64,000 nucleotides of DNA from Edaphosphingomonas laterariae. GTDB lineage: Bacteria > Pseudomonadota > Alphaproteobacteria > Sphingomonadales > Sphingomonadaceae. The position numbers and the translations under genes were made by a program. This document shows positions 46,442 to 55,051 of the stretch, one piece after another; position 1 is the first letter of the stretch, and every line of letters starts with the position of its first letter. The notes below the pieces were generated by a model. The model worked only from the letters and a program-made list of their open reading frames with translations, made no database searches and was not told where the DNA came from. The stretch covers positions 124,001 to 188,000 of the forward strand of contig NZ_FZOS01000005.1 in NCBI RefSeq assembly GCF_900188165.1, given 5' to 3'.

Positions 46442-46912
46442 TCAATCGACTAGTGCGCACCAGCGGAAATCATGCTTGATGAAATTCTGGCCGAGGCTGT
46501 AACGCACCCTCCGCACGCCGGGGATCTTGTCGATCGTCTGGTGCAGGAAATCGGTCAGCTCGTTGCCATTTTCCACCAGCGTCATCGCCAGCACGTCGGC
46601 GCGGCCGAGCATGGTGGCGACGAAACCGATTTCGGGAACCTTGGCCAAAGCGGCGGCCATATCCTCGATATCGCCCGCCGAATTGGCCTCGATCCACAGA
46701 TAAGCGAGGATCGGGTTGCGCAGCCGGCTGGTGTTGGTGATCGCGGCGACGCGGATCACCCGATTGTCGAACAGGCGCTTCAGCCGCGACCGGATCGTGC
46801 CTTCGGTCAGCCCCAGCTCGCGCCCGATTTCGCGGTTGGAGACGCGGGCGTCGATGCCCAGCCGCTCGATGATCTTATGGTCGATTTCGTCCAGTGCGAC
46901 GCCGAGGCTCAT
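46442..46912 (-). CDS. Lrp/AsnC family regulator B
   Basis: 156 residues: HTH (ARVSNREIGRELGLTEGTIR) and an RAM effector domain with a typical VSFVATMLGRAD-like strand. The effector domain is unusually rich in charged residues. The gene overlaps the upstream Lrp gene by 4 bases (ATGA), so the two are made together and may form a heterodimer. Target genes are unknown; the CoA-transferase gene lies downstream on the same strand and could be one target. Confidence 0.9.
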   Translation of the reverse strand: MSLGVALDEIDHKIIERLGIDARVSNREIGRELGLTEGTIRSRLKRLFDNRVIRVAAITNTSRLRNPILAYLWIEANSAGDIEDMAAALAKVPEIGFVATMLGRADVLAMTLVENGNELTDFLHQTIDKIPGVRRVRYSLGQNFIKHDFRWCALVD

Positions 46913-47421
46913 AGGGGTGCCCAATCCGGAGTGTATTTCAGAACCTTGAGCGCGAGGCCCGGGACGATCTTCTCGACCCCCGGAACATGCGCGATGACAT
47001 GGGTGAGCAGCCGATCGAGATCGGCGAGATCGCGCGCGACCACCTGGGCTTCCACATCGTGCGTGCCGATCGAGACGTTGACCGTCACGACCTCTTCCAA
47101 TTGGGCGAGATCGTGGCCGACCGCCGCTGCGGATCGGCCCTTCACCTGCACGCCCACGGCGGCCAGGCATTCATAGCCCATGGCCGAAAGATCGCGCATC
47201 GCGACGACGCGTACCGAGTCGCTTTCTTCCAGCCGGCGCAGGCGGGTGCGCACGGTGGCTTCGTTCACGTCGACGATACGGGCAAGGTCGCGATTGGCGA
47301 TCCGCCCGCTGTGGCGCAGCGCAGCGATGATCTTTTCGTCGACTTCATCCAGTTCGTAGGTTGCGGCATCACCACCGCCGCGTCCGCGGCCGCCGCTGCG
47401 CGCCGTCGCTTCCCTTGCCAA
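46909..47421 (-). CDS. Lrp/AsnC family regulator A
   Basis: 170 residues. After a Gly/Arg-rich N-terminal tail comes the HTH (GRIANRDLARIVDVNEATVR) and an RAM domain (VSIGTHDVEAQVVARDLADL). The start codon is TTG. A shorter start is possible, because the first 20 residues are low complexity, but no ATG is available. Coupled to the second Lrp gene. Confidence 0.88.
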   Translation of the reverse strand: MAREATARSGGRGRGGGDAATYELDEVDEKIIAALRHSGRIANRDLARIVDVNEATVRTRLRRLEESDSVRVVAMRDLSAMGYECLAAVGVQVKGRSAAAVGHDLAQLEEVVTVNVSIGTHDVEAQVVARDLADLDRLLTHVIAHVPGVEKIVPGLALKVLKYTPDWAPL

Positions 47422-47540
47422 ACCTTGACCCCCAGATGTTCGCCTTGTGGCGCCGCCAGCAGGGCGGCGCCGATAGAGCCGGGAATCAGACAGGATTGGG
47501 CGGGCGCTGTCAATGCTGCGCGAAACCGCGCAGCATCACT

Positions 47541-48296
47541 TCACCGCGCGAGGAAGCCGCCATCGACCGCGAGCGGATGGCCGGTGATGAAGCTCGCCTT
47601 GTCCGAACAGAGGAAGACGACGGCATCGGCCACTTCACGCGCTTCGCCGATGCGGCCCATCGGGTGCATCTGCTTGATGAAGGCAGCGGCCTGCAGATCG
47701 GCGTTCAGCGTGTCGGTCATCGGCGTGGCGATGGCGCCGGGGCAGACGGCGTTGACGCGCACGCCCTGCGTCGCCCAGCGCAGCGCGGCCGACTGGGTGA
47801 AGCCGATCACGGCGTGCTTGCTGCCGCAATAGGCGGGGCCACCGGCGCCGGACATGCCCGCGATCGACGCGGTGTTGACGATCGCGCCGCCGCCGGCCTT
47901 GGCCATGATCCGCGCTTCGGCGGCGATGCAAAACATCACGCCATCGGCGTTCACCGCCATGGTGCGGGCGTAGATGTCGCCATCGCCCCACGGCGTCGTC
48001 ATATTCTCGATCGCGACGCCGGCATTGTTGAACGCGGCATCGAGCCGGCCCCAGCGGGTGACGACGGCTTCGACGGCGGCGTCCACCGCCGCGCGATCGG
48101 TGACGTCGAGCGCGGCGCCATAGGCTTCGCCGCCGGCGTCGGTGATCATCCGGGCGGTTTCCGCTGCCCAGTCGCCATTATAATCGGTGGCGGCGACCTT
48201 CGCGCCTTCCTCCGCAAAGGCCAGCGCGGCGGCGCGGCCAATGCCGCCGCCGGCGCCGGTGATGAATACGGTGCGACCTTCAAAAAGCTTGCTCAC
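47541..48296 (-). CDS. SDR family oxidoreductase
   Basis: 251 residues from a GTG start that overlaps the hydrolase stop (GTGA). VFITGAGGGIGRA is the cofactor motif, Asp in ATDYNG suggests NAD, NNAGVAIE follows, and the tetrad is Ser in NTASIAGM with Tyr and Lys in YCGSK. The C-terminal SFITGHPLAVDGGF is typical. It is probably co-expressed with the alpha/beta hydrolase and the TonB receptor on the same strand, suggesting a catabolic role. Substrate unknown. Confidence 0.9.
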   Translation of the reverse strand: MSKLFEGRTVFITGAGGGIGRAAALAFAEEGAKVAATDYNGDWAAETARMITDAGGEAYGAALDVTDRAAVDAAVEAVVTRWGRLDAAFNNAGVAIENMTTPWGDGDIYARTMAVNADGVMFCIAAEARIMAKAGGGAIVNTASIAGMSGAGGPAYCGSKHAVIGFTQSAALRWATQGVRVNAVCPGAIATPMTDTLNADLQAAAFIKQMHPMGRIGEAREVADAVVFLCSDKASFITGHPLAVDGGFLAR

Positions 48297-49213
48297 AGGG
48301 CTCTCCCGATGGCGGTGATCCAATGATCGAGCCGCGTACAGAGGCCGGCGATGCTGGAAAAGCCGAAATGATTGTGCCCGGTGGCCAACAATTGCAAAAT
48401 CGTGATGTCGCCAGCACCCGGATAGGCGGCGGGAACCTCGCCCCAGGGCACGCCGATATCGCGATCGCCGAAGGCCAGGAACATCGGCACGTCGATTGCC
48501 GCGGCCTCGGCCGCGAAGCTGCCGGGCACCATCGACATGACGCCACCGGCGGCGAACATGCGATCGCCGATGCCACGTAGTGCCGCCGAAACAGCAGGAT
48601 CGCCGCCGCCGAAAATCTCCGCCGCGAGTTCCTTGTTGGCGGCGCGAAAGCGCGGAAAGGCGCCGCCGAAGCGCGCTTCGGCCAGGCGGGGCAGGGCGGC
48701 TTCCAGTCCATCGGGATCGCCGATATAGCCGCGTTCCTCGTCGGTCAGCGCCCAATCGAGCCCGCTGGCGCTGGATCCGAGCAACGCCATGGCGGCGAAG
48801 CTGCGGTTGCGCGCCTGCTGGAGCGTGACGAGCATCCCGCCCATCGAATGCCCCACCGCGATGGCGGGCAGATCGGCCAGCGATGGGATGCGGTTGCGGA
48901 GCGCGGCCAGCGCGTGATGGTGGCTGTCGCCGGCCTGGCGCGGGGTAAAGGCGGCAGGGGCGGGCGGTTCGCCGCTTTCGCCGATGCCGGGATTGTCGAT
49001 CGCGACCACGGCATGGCCCATCGCCGCCATGCGCCGGGCGAAGCTGTGCCCGGTATCGCCCGCCGCCAGATCGAAATAGCCGCGCGCGGCGCCGCCGCCG
49101 GGCACGCACCAGAGCAGTGTGCGCGGATTTCCGGCCGGCAGGAACAGATCCGCCGCCATGGCGATCACCCCCGCGCCGTCGGGCGCGGGGGTGTCGATCT
49201 TCAAGCGTTGCAC
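48293..49213 (-). CDS. Alpha/beta hydrolase
   Basis: 306 residues from a GTG start. The serine nucleophile is in VGHSMGGMLV, the oxyanion loop in WCVPGGGAARG, Asp in FGDRDIGVPWGE and His in GHNHFGFSS. It probably cleaves an ester or lactone. The longer ATG start at 49276 would overlap the receptor gene's stop, so the GTG was preferred; an ATG at 49159 is also possible. It overlaps the SDR by 4 bases and follows the TonB receptor by about 10 bases, so the three form one operon. Confidence 0.8.
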   Translation of the reverse strand: MQRLKIDTPAPDGAGVIAMAADLFLPAGNPRTLLWCVPGGGAARGYFDLAAGDTGHSFARRMAAMGHAVVAIDNPGIGESGEPPAPAAFTPRQAGDSHHHALAALRNRIPSLADLPAIAVGHSMGGMLVTLQQARNRSFAAMALLGSSASGLDWALTDEERGYIGDPDGLEAALPRLAEARFGGAFPRFRAANKELAAEIFGGGDPAVSAALRGIGDRMFAAGGVMSMVPGSFAAEAAAIDVPMFLAFGDRDIGVPWGEVPAAYPGAGDITILQLLATGHNHFGFSSIAGLCTRLDHWITAIGRAL

Positions 49214-49223
49214 GGTCAGGGGA

Positions 49224-51665
49224 TCAACGCCCCCAATTATAGGTGAGCGACAGGCCGTACATGCGCGGCTCGCCATAGATCACCGAGTCGAAGCCGATCT
49301 GCGAATAGAGCGGATAGCCACCGGTGATATATTTCTCCTTGGTGATGTTGGTGGCGAACATCGCGGCGTCGATATTGCTGCCGCCGATCCGGTTCCACTC
49401 GATCCGCGCGTTGAGGATCTCGTAGCTCGGGAACTGGTTGATCGGCGGGGGCGCCGCGAAGTCGGGCGAATTCACCTTGGCCTGATAGCTGAAATCGCCC
49501 TGGAAGGCGATTTCGCCGCCATCGTTCATCGGAATGGCGTAACGGCCGGTCAGGCTGTACTTCCACTTCGGCTGATAGGCGGTTTGCCGGCCCTTGATTG
49601 CGGGCGTGCCCGGCAGGGTGATGTCGCTCGACGCGTCGAGATAGGACACCCAGCCCGACAAGGTGAGGCCTTCGATCGGGACGATAGAGGTTTCGAACTC
49701 GAAACCCTTGTTGGTCGCCTTGCCGACATTCTGCGCAACCGACGCGATGCCCGTGGTGGCGATCGCGACCGGGACGGTGATCTGCTGGTCCTTATATTTG
49801 TCGTAGAAGACCGCGAGGTTGGTGCGCAGCGGCACGCCGATATCCCAGTCCGCCTTCAGGCCGACTTCGAAATCGTCGACATATTCGGGATCGAAGCTCT
49901 GCAGGTCGGCGCGCGGTGCCGGCAGGTTGAAGCCGCCCGATTTGAAGCCGCGCCGATAGGCACCGTACAGCAGAACGCCATCCATGGGCTTCCACTGCAA
50001 GGTGGCATCGTATGTGGGTTCGCTGAACTTCGCTTCATATTCGATCGGGCACTGCACCGCCCCGCTCTGCGGGTTGACCAGCACGCAGGCGCCGGTGGCC
50101 GTGCTGACCTGCGCCAGCGACGCCTTGCGCTTGTCCCAGGTGTAGCGGAAGCCACCGCTTACCTGCAGCGTATCGGTGATGTCGAACTCGGCATGGGCGA
50201 ACAGCGCGTCGCTGGTATCGGTGTTGGTGACGAGGCGCGTGTTGAACGATCCGAAGGTGGACGACGGAATCGCCGGATCGAAAGCCGGCTTCGACTTTTC
50301 GTGATAATAGCCGACGATATAGTTGAAGCTGTTGCCGAGCGATCCCTGGATCTGGAATTCCTCGGTGAACTGATCCTGGCCGAACTGCCAGTCCTGCGTC
50401 GTGACGTTGAACTGGGCGATCAGTGGCAGCACCGTGCCGTCATAATCATTGCCTTCATCGGTGCGCTGGCCGCGCCACGCGATGATGTTCTTGATCGTCA
50501 GATTGTCCGTGATTTCCCACGTTGTCTTGTTGGTGATGCCGTAATTCTGGGCACGGTTATAGTTGCGTCCGGCATAAGCGATCTTGCGGATGCCGATGGC
50601 CTGTTGCTGCGCCAGAAGCCCATTGATCACCGCATCCGGTGCGAAGCCGAAGCCGCCGCCGGCCAGCGCCTGGCCGACGATCTGGACGGGCACCGGAACG
50701 GGGCTCGTCGGGTCGAAGGCCGGGCAGCCCGGCGCCATCGGCGCCGAAAGGCAGGCGATCGAAACGCGGCTGGTGCCGGTGCCGAGATACATCGGCACAT
50801 TGGGAAAGAAGGGATCGAGCGGGGTGCCCTGCAGGACGTTCGGGCTGATCGCCGCATCGGTGTTGAAGGCGCGCGGGATGGCGGACGAACCGCTGGCATC
50901 GCGGCTCGAATAATCGCCGATCAGCAGGTTTTCGATGCCTTCGCCCGGCCGCAGCAGCAGCGACACGCGCATCGATTCATAGGCGCGACCGTCCAGCTTC
51001 TGGCCGCTGATGATATTCTTGGTGAAGCCGTCGCGCCGTTCGACCTGGCCGGCGACGCGGATGCCGCCGAAATCGTTGCCGAACGGCACGTTGACCATCG
51101 CTTCCAGGCCGTAGCGGTCATAATTGCCGACGGTGGCGCGGACGAGGCCTTCGAAATCGTCGCTCGGCCGGTTCGGTTCGAACAGCACCGCGCCGCCGGT
51201 GGTGTTGCGGCCGAACAGCGTGCCTTGCGGGCCCTTCAGCACCTGCACGCTTTGCAGATCGAAGAAGATGCCCGGCCCGGCGACCGGGATCGGCACTTCG
51301 GCGAAATAGGTGGCGACCGACGAGAAGTTGCGCTGGCCGGCGTTGATCACGCCCGGGCCCTGGCCGCGAATGTAGAATTGGGCTTCGTCGCGCTTCTGGG
51401 CGCCAATGTTCACGCCCGGCGCGACATCGCGCAGCTGTTCGACCGACTGGACGCTCTTTTCCTTGAGCGCGTCGCCGGACAGGGCGGTGATGGCGAGCGG
51501 CACTTCCTGCAGCGCTTCTTCGCGCCGGCGGGCGATGACCACGATGTCCCCAAAGGCTTCCGAATTGCTGATACCGCTATCGGCGTCCTGCGCCATCGCA
51601 GGCGCTCCGACGCTCAGTGCCGCCAGGCTGGCAGACAGACAAAGGACGTGCGTAAGGCTCCTCAT
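49224..51665 (-). CDS. TonB-dependent receptor of the Rieske cluster
   Basis: 813 residues. Sec signal (SLTHVLCLSASLAALSVG), TonB box-like DIVVIARRREEALQEVP, plug with LKGPQGTLFGRNTTGGAV, and a barrel ending in LSLTYNWGR. It is the first gene of an operon with an alpha/beta hydrolase and an SDR, divergent from two Rieske oxygenases. It likely takes up the aromatic or lipid compound those enzymes oxidise; that is inference. GGGAGGA precedes the ATG at 51665. Two TGAATG-N3-TTCA elements lie upstream. Confidence 0.9.
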   Translation of the reverse strand: MRSLTHVLCLSASLAALSVGAPAMAQDADSGISNSEAFGDIVVIARRREEALQEVPLAITALSGDALKEKSVQSVEQLRDVAPGVNIGAQKRDEAQFYIRGQGPGVINAGQRNFSSVATYFAEVPIPVAGPGIFFDLQSVQVLKGPQGTLFGRNTTGGAVLFEPNRPSDDFEGLVRATVGNYDRYGLEAMVNVPFGNDFGGIRVAGQVERRDGFTKNIISGQKLDGRAYESMRVSLLLRPGEGIENLLIGDYSSRDASGSSAIPRAFNTDAAISPNVLQGTPLDPFFPNVPMYLGTGTSRVSIACLSAPMAPGCPAFDPTSPVPVPVQIVGQALAGGGFGFAPDAVINGLLAQQQAIGIRKIAYAGRNYNRAQNYGITNKTTWEITDNLTIKNIIAWRGQRTDEGNDYDGTVLPLIAQFNVTTQDWQFGQDQFTEEFQIQGSLGNSFNYIVGYYHEKSKPAFDPAIPSSTFGSFNTRLVTNTDTSDALFAHAEFDITDTLQVSGGFRYTWDKRKASLAQVSTATGACVLVNPQSGAVQCPIEYEAKFSEPTYDATLQWKPMDGVLLYGAYRRGFKSGGFNLPAPRADLQSFDPEYVDDFEVGLKADWDIGVPLRTNLAVFYDKYKDQQITVPVAIATTGIASVAQNVGKATNKGFEFETSIVPIEGLTLSGWVSYLDASSDITLPGTPAIKGRQTAYQPKWKYSLTGRYAIPMNDGGEIAFQGDFSYQAKVNSPDFAAPPPINQFPSYEILNARIEWNRIGGSNIDAAMFATNITKEKYITGGYPLYSQIGFDSVIYGEPRMYGLSLTYNWGR

Positions 51666-51747
51666 CAAGCATCCTCCCCATCCAGCGCGACCCACTTGAG
51701 CGGAGCCGCTTTTCCATTCCCGCCAACGGCTTTCCGTCTGGCGTCCC

Positions 51748-51770
51748 AAAATGAATGTGCTTCAGCATGG
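51748..51770. promoter_or_regulatory. TGAATG-N3-TTCA element, receptor side
   Basis: AAAATGAATGTGC then TTCAGCATGG, 83 bases upstream of the TonB receptor start. It is identical to the element at 27501-27523 except for the three central bases. Confidence 0.55.
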
Positions 51771-51970
51771 ATGATGCATGTTTGCGTGGCAAGACGAATT
51801 TTTCGAAACGCATTCCCGCGTCCACATTTCGACATGGCGCTGCAGAAGCACTGATTTTCAAATGTTTACGGTGCGTAACGCATCGAAATTTGGCGGCGTC
51901 CTCGCGGCAGGGTAGATTTCGTTCCCCCGGCATCGAGTCTCCACGCTCATGCGGTTTCGTCGTGACAAAC

Positions 51971-51983
51971 TGAATGCAATTCA
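51971..51983. promoter_or_regulatory. TGAATG-N3-TTCA element, Rieske side
   Basis: TGAATGCAATTCA is a 5+5 palindrome around GCA, 49 bases upstream of the first Rieske gene. It matches the TGAATG-N3-TTCA core of the two other elements. Confidence 0.5.
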
Positions 51984-52031
51984 TTATGTGTCCGTCGATC
52001 CGTTTCGAGAATGCGTGAGGAGAGGCGCACC

Positions 52032-53033
52032 ATGAACGAGATGACGACGATCGAGCGCATTCAGACCGGCGACGAACTGGAGCGCTGCCCCTTCCCGATA
52101 CCGATCGGCTGGTTTGCCGTGGCGCTGTCGGACGAATTGAAGCCCGGCGAACTGCGCAACCTGCACGTCTTCGGGCGCGAATGGGTGCTGTTCCGCGGCG
52201 AGGACGGCAAGGCCGGCCTGGCCGATCCCTATTGCCCGCATCTTGGCGCGCATCTCGGCCATGGCGGCGAAGTGGTGGGCAACACCATCCGCTGCCCCTT
52301 CCATCATTGGGAGTTCGACGCCGAGGGCTGGTGCAAGAAGATCCCCTACGCCAAGGTGATGCCCGGCATCGCGCGCAAGAAGCCGGTGCTGAAGACGCTG
52401 CCGATCGAGGAGCGTTATGGCGCGGTGTTCGCCTGGTACCATCCCAATGGGGATGAGCCGAGCTTCCCGCTGCCCGACGCACCGGAACTGGAAGCTGACG
52501 GCTATGTGCCGGTCCGGCGCGGCCAGTGGAACATCGGCACGATGATCCAGGAAATCGGCGAGAATGGCGTGGACAACGCGCATCTCAAATTCCTGCACAA
52601 GGCACCGATCATCCCGCCCGTCGAAGCGCGGCCGGATGGGCACAAGTTCCACACCAATATCGGTCAGGGCTATATCGTCGGCGAAAGCCACGGACCGGGC
52701 ATCGCCATCCAGCGCTTCAACAATCAGGGCGTGACGATGCTGATGTTCGCGATGTCGACGCCGATTGATACGGAAATGACGCTGACGCGCATGGCCTTCA
52801 CCTTCCTCGATCATCCGGAGGGTTCGAAGGAGCGCGGCATCGCCGAACATCTCTACCAGCATTCGATCGGCGCGGCCGATGGCGAGGATTCGGCCGGGTT
52901 CGAATCCGTCGATCTGATCGTCTGGGACAACAAGAAATATCGGCCGCAGCCGCTGCTGTGCGACGGCGACGGGCCGATCCTGATGTGGCGCAAATGGTTC
53001 AGCCAGTTCTACGCGGAGCCGGTCAAACCCTGA
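52032..53033 (+). CDS. Rieske non-heme iron oxygenase, tandem copy 1
   Basis: 333 residues. Rieske ligands in CPHLGAH and CPFHHWEF (2Fe-2S), mononuclear iron ligands in ENGVDNAHLKFLH (Asp, His, His). KshA/VanA-like single-component oxygenase subunit without a beta subunit. It is highly similar throughout to the next gene, of exactly the same length. GGAGAGG sets the start. No ferredoxin or reductase is nearby. It probably hydroxylates or demethylates a hydrophobic ring compound taken up by the divergent receptor; substrate unknown. Confidence 0.92.
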   Translation: MNEMTTIERIQTGDELERCPFPIPIGWFAVALSDELKPGELRNLHVFGREWVLFRGEDGKAGLADPYCPHLGAHLGHGGEVVGNTIRCPFHHWEFDAEGWCKKIPYAKVMPGIARKKPVLKTLPIEERYGAVFAWYHPNGDEPSFPLPDAPELEADGYVPVRRGQWNIGTMIQEIGENGVDNAHLKFLHKAPIIPPVEARPDGHKFHTNIGQGYIVGESHGPGIAIQRFNNQGVTMLMFAMSTPIDTEMTLTRMAFTFLDHPEGSKERGIAEHLYQHSIGAADGEDSAGFESVDLIVWDNKKYRPQPLLCDGDGPILMWRKWFSQFYAEPVKP

Positions 53034-53120
53034 GCAACGAACAAGCACCTGGCCCGTTGATCCCGTCGAGGCGCTGCCTTGGCGGGATCGGCGGAGCCGG
53101 GGCGATACGGGAGGTTATCA

Positions 53121-54122
53121 ATGAACGAGATGACGACGGTCGAGCGCATCCAGACCGGCGACGAACTGGAACGCTGCCCATTTCCGATCCCCTTCGGCTG
53201 GTTCATGATCGAGGAATCGGCGAAGCTCGCGGCGGGTGAGATCCGCAATTTCAAGGCGTTTGACCGCGAATGGGTGTTGTTCCGCGGCGAAGACGGCAAG
53301 GTCGGCCTGACCGATCCTTATTGCCCGCATCTCGGCGCGCATCTCGGCCATGGGGGCGAGGTGGTGGGCAACCATATCCGCTGCCCGTTCCACCATTGGG
53401 AATTCGACGCCGAAGGGTGGTGCAAGAAGATCCCCTACGCCAAGGTGATGCCGGGCATCGCCCGCAAGAAGCCGGTGTTGAAGGCGCTGCCGATCGTCGA
53501 ACGTTATGGCGCGATCTTCGCCTGGTATCATCCCGACGGGATCGACCCGACCTTCCCGATCCCCGACGTGCCCGAGCTTGAGGATCCGGATTATGTGCCG
53601 ATCCGCCGCGGCATGTGGGACATCGGCACGATGATCCAGGAAATCGGCGAGAATGGCGTCGATTACGCGCACCTCAAATTCCTCCACGGATCGCCGGAAA
53701 TCCCGCCGGGCACCGGCCGGGCCGATGGCTACAAGTTCCAGACCGATATCGGCGAAGGCTTCATCGTCGGCGAACATCATGGCCCGGGCATCCAGATCAT
53801 GCGGTTCAACAAGGATGGCGTGACGATGACGATGTTCTCGACGCCGATGCCGGTGGATCGGGAAATGACGCGGACGCGCATGGCCTTCACCTTCCGCAAC
53901 TATGCCGAAGGCACCAAGGAACGCGCGATCGGCGAGCATCTCTACCAGCATTCGATCGGCGCGGCGGAGGGCGAGGATTCGGCCGGGTTCGAATCCGTCG
54001 ACCTGATCGTCTGGGACAACAAGAAATACCGCCCCCAGCCGCTGCTGTGCGACGGCGACGGGCCGATCCTGATGTGGCGGCAATGGTTCAAGCAATTCTA
54101 TGCGGAACCGATCGACGGCTGA
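53121..54122 (+). CDS. Rieske non-heme iron oxygenase, tandem copy 2
   Basis: 333 residues, same length as its upstream neighbour and largely identical by eye (first 20 residues MNEMTTVERIQTGDELERCP differ at one position). Rieske ligands in CPHLGAH and CPFHHWEF; iron ligands in ENGVDYAHLKFLH. Differences concentrate in the C-terminal substrate-side region (KFLHGSPEIPPGT and GFIVGEHHGPGIQIM), pointing to separate substrates or product steps. GGGAGG precedes the ATG. Followed by an intrinsic terminator. Confidence 0.92.
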   Translation: MNEMTTVERIQTGDELERCPFPIPFGWFMIEESAKLAAGEIRNFKAFDREWVLFRGEDGKVGLTDPYCPHLGAHLGHGGEVVGNHIRCPFHHWEFDAEGWCKKIPYAKVMPGIARKKPVLKALPIVERYGAIFAWYHPDGIDPTFPIPDVPELEDPDYVPIRRGMWDIGTMIQEIGENGVDYAHLKFLHGSPEIPPGTGRADGYKFQTDIGEGFIVGEHHGPGIQIMRFNKDGVTMTMFSTPMPVDREMTRTRMAFTFRNYAEGTKERAIGEHLYQHSIGAAEGEDSAGFESVDLIVWDNKKYRPQPLLCDGDGPILMWRQWFKQFYAEPIDG

Positions 54123-54147
54123 CGCGGGGGCGCGGGTAAAAAGGGGG

Positions 54148-54184
54148 AGGGGGCGCGTCGGCATCGGCCGGGGCGCCCTTTTTC
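54148..54184 (+). terminator. Intrinsic terminator after the Rieske pair
   Basis: GGGCGC pairs with GCGCCC over a 16-base loop, followed by TTTTT, 26 bases after the second Rieske stop. Confidence 0.75.
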
Positions 54185-54230
54185 CGTGGGTGGCATTGAC
54201 GTTGCGCATCCGGAATGGCCTGATCTGCCG

Positions 54231-54899
54231 ATGAGATGGGGATCCTCTTCGCGATCCGGCCGGTCGCTGCCGGGTCTGGCCGTGATGGCCGGCCTGCTGA
54301 TGGCGGGCGGGGCGCAGGCGCGGTCGGTGGCCTTGCAGCAGGGCATCGACGTTTCGCACCATCAGGGCCGGATCGACTGGCAGCAATTGCCCCGGCAGGG
54401 CGTCACCTTTGCTTATATCAAGGCGAGTGAGGGCGGCAGCCACCGCGACCGCGCCTTTGCGGCCAATTGGGCGGGCGCGAAGGCGGCGGGGCTGCAGCGC
54501 GGCGCCTATCATTATTTCACCTTATGCCGTGCGGGCGCGGACCAGGCCGCCAACTTCATCGCAGCCGTGCCGGTGGACAGCACCGCGCTGGCGCCGGCCG
54601 TGGACCTCGAATTTCTGGGCAATTGCGATCGCCGGCCAACGCCCGATGCCTTTCATGCGGAGCTTGCCGCCTTTCTGCGCGCGGTGGAGAAGCATTATGG
54701 CAAGCCGGTCCTGCTCTATCTGACCGAGGAGTTCGACCAGGCCTATGCCGTCAGCGCGCGGGTCGACCGGCGGCTCTGGCTGCGGAGCCTCGGCAAGCCG
54801 CCCGGCTTCGGCGCGCGGCCGTGGAGCCTGTGGCAGCAATCCCACTCCCGCAAGCTGAATGGCATCGCCACGCCCGTCGACTGGAACGTCGCGCGCTGA
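54231..54899 (+). CDS. GH25 lysozyme-like secreted protein
   Basis: 222 residues with a basic N-terminus and signal sequence (SLPGLAVMAGLLMAGGAQA) followed by a GH25 muramidase domain. GIDVSHHQGRIDW and AVDLEFLGNC carry the catalytic Asp and Glu; AYIKASEGG is the first conserved strand. It would cut the glycan of peptidoglycan in the periplasm. No phage genes flank it, so it is a housekeeping or remodelling enzyme, not a lysin of a prophage. The start is the ATG giving a proper signal sequence. Confidence 0.85.
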   Translation: MRWGSSSRSGRSLPGLAVMAGLLMAGGAQARSVALQQGIDVSHHQGRIDWQQLPRQGVTFAYIKASEGGSHRDRAFAANWAGAKAAGLQRGAYHYFTLCRAGADQAANFIAAVPVDSTALAPAVDLEFLGNCDRRPTPDAFHAELAAFLRAVEKHYGKPVLLYLTEEFDQAYAVSARVDRRLWLRSLGKPPGFGARPWSLWQQSHSRKLNGIATPVDWNVAR

Positions 54900-55051
54900 G
54901 CCGCGTGTAATGCGATAATCCGCCTGAAAGCCGGGGTTTTCCCCGAGTGACGGGTCGGGGGCCGTCTGCCAACACGCGTGGATAAGGGCCGGGTGCTTCC
55001 GCGTCGCTTTCGGGGCGAACACATGGCCGATGAAATGACGGGGAGAATCCG

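Larger units (their letters stand above)
51666..52031. other. Intergenic divergent promoter region (366 bases)
   Basis: The gap between the divergent TonB receptor and the first Rieske oxygenase holds no credible gene. It contains two operator-like elements (see separate entries) and AT-rich stretches around 51770-51870 that could carry promoters in both directions. No terminator or repeat family was seen. Confidence 0.7.

Noticed and set aside
51755-51973. 72-codon frame in the divergent TonB/Rieske gap
   Set aside because: No ribosome-binding site, no protein-like pattern, and it covers a putative operator.
52903-52920. tRNA T-loop-like GGTTCGAATCC sequences at about 52900 and 53990
   Set aside because: They lie inside Rieske coding sequence in frame and lack the rest of a cloverleaf.
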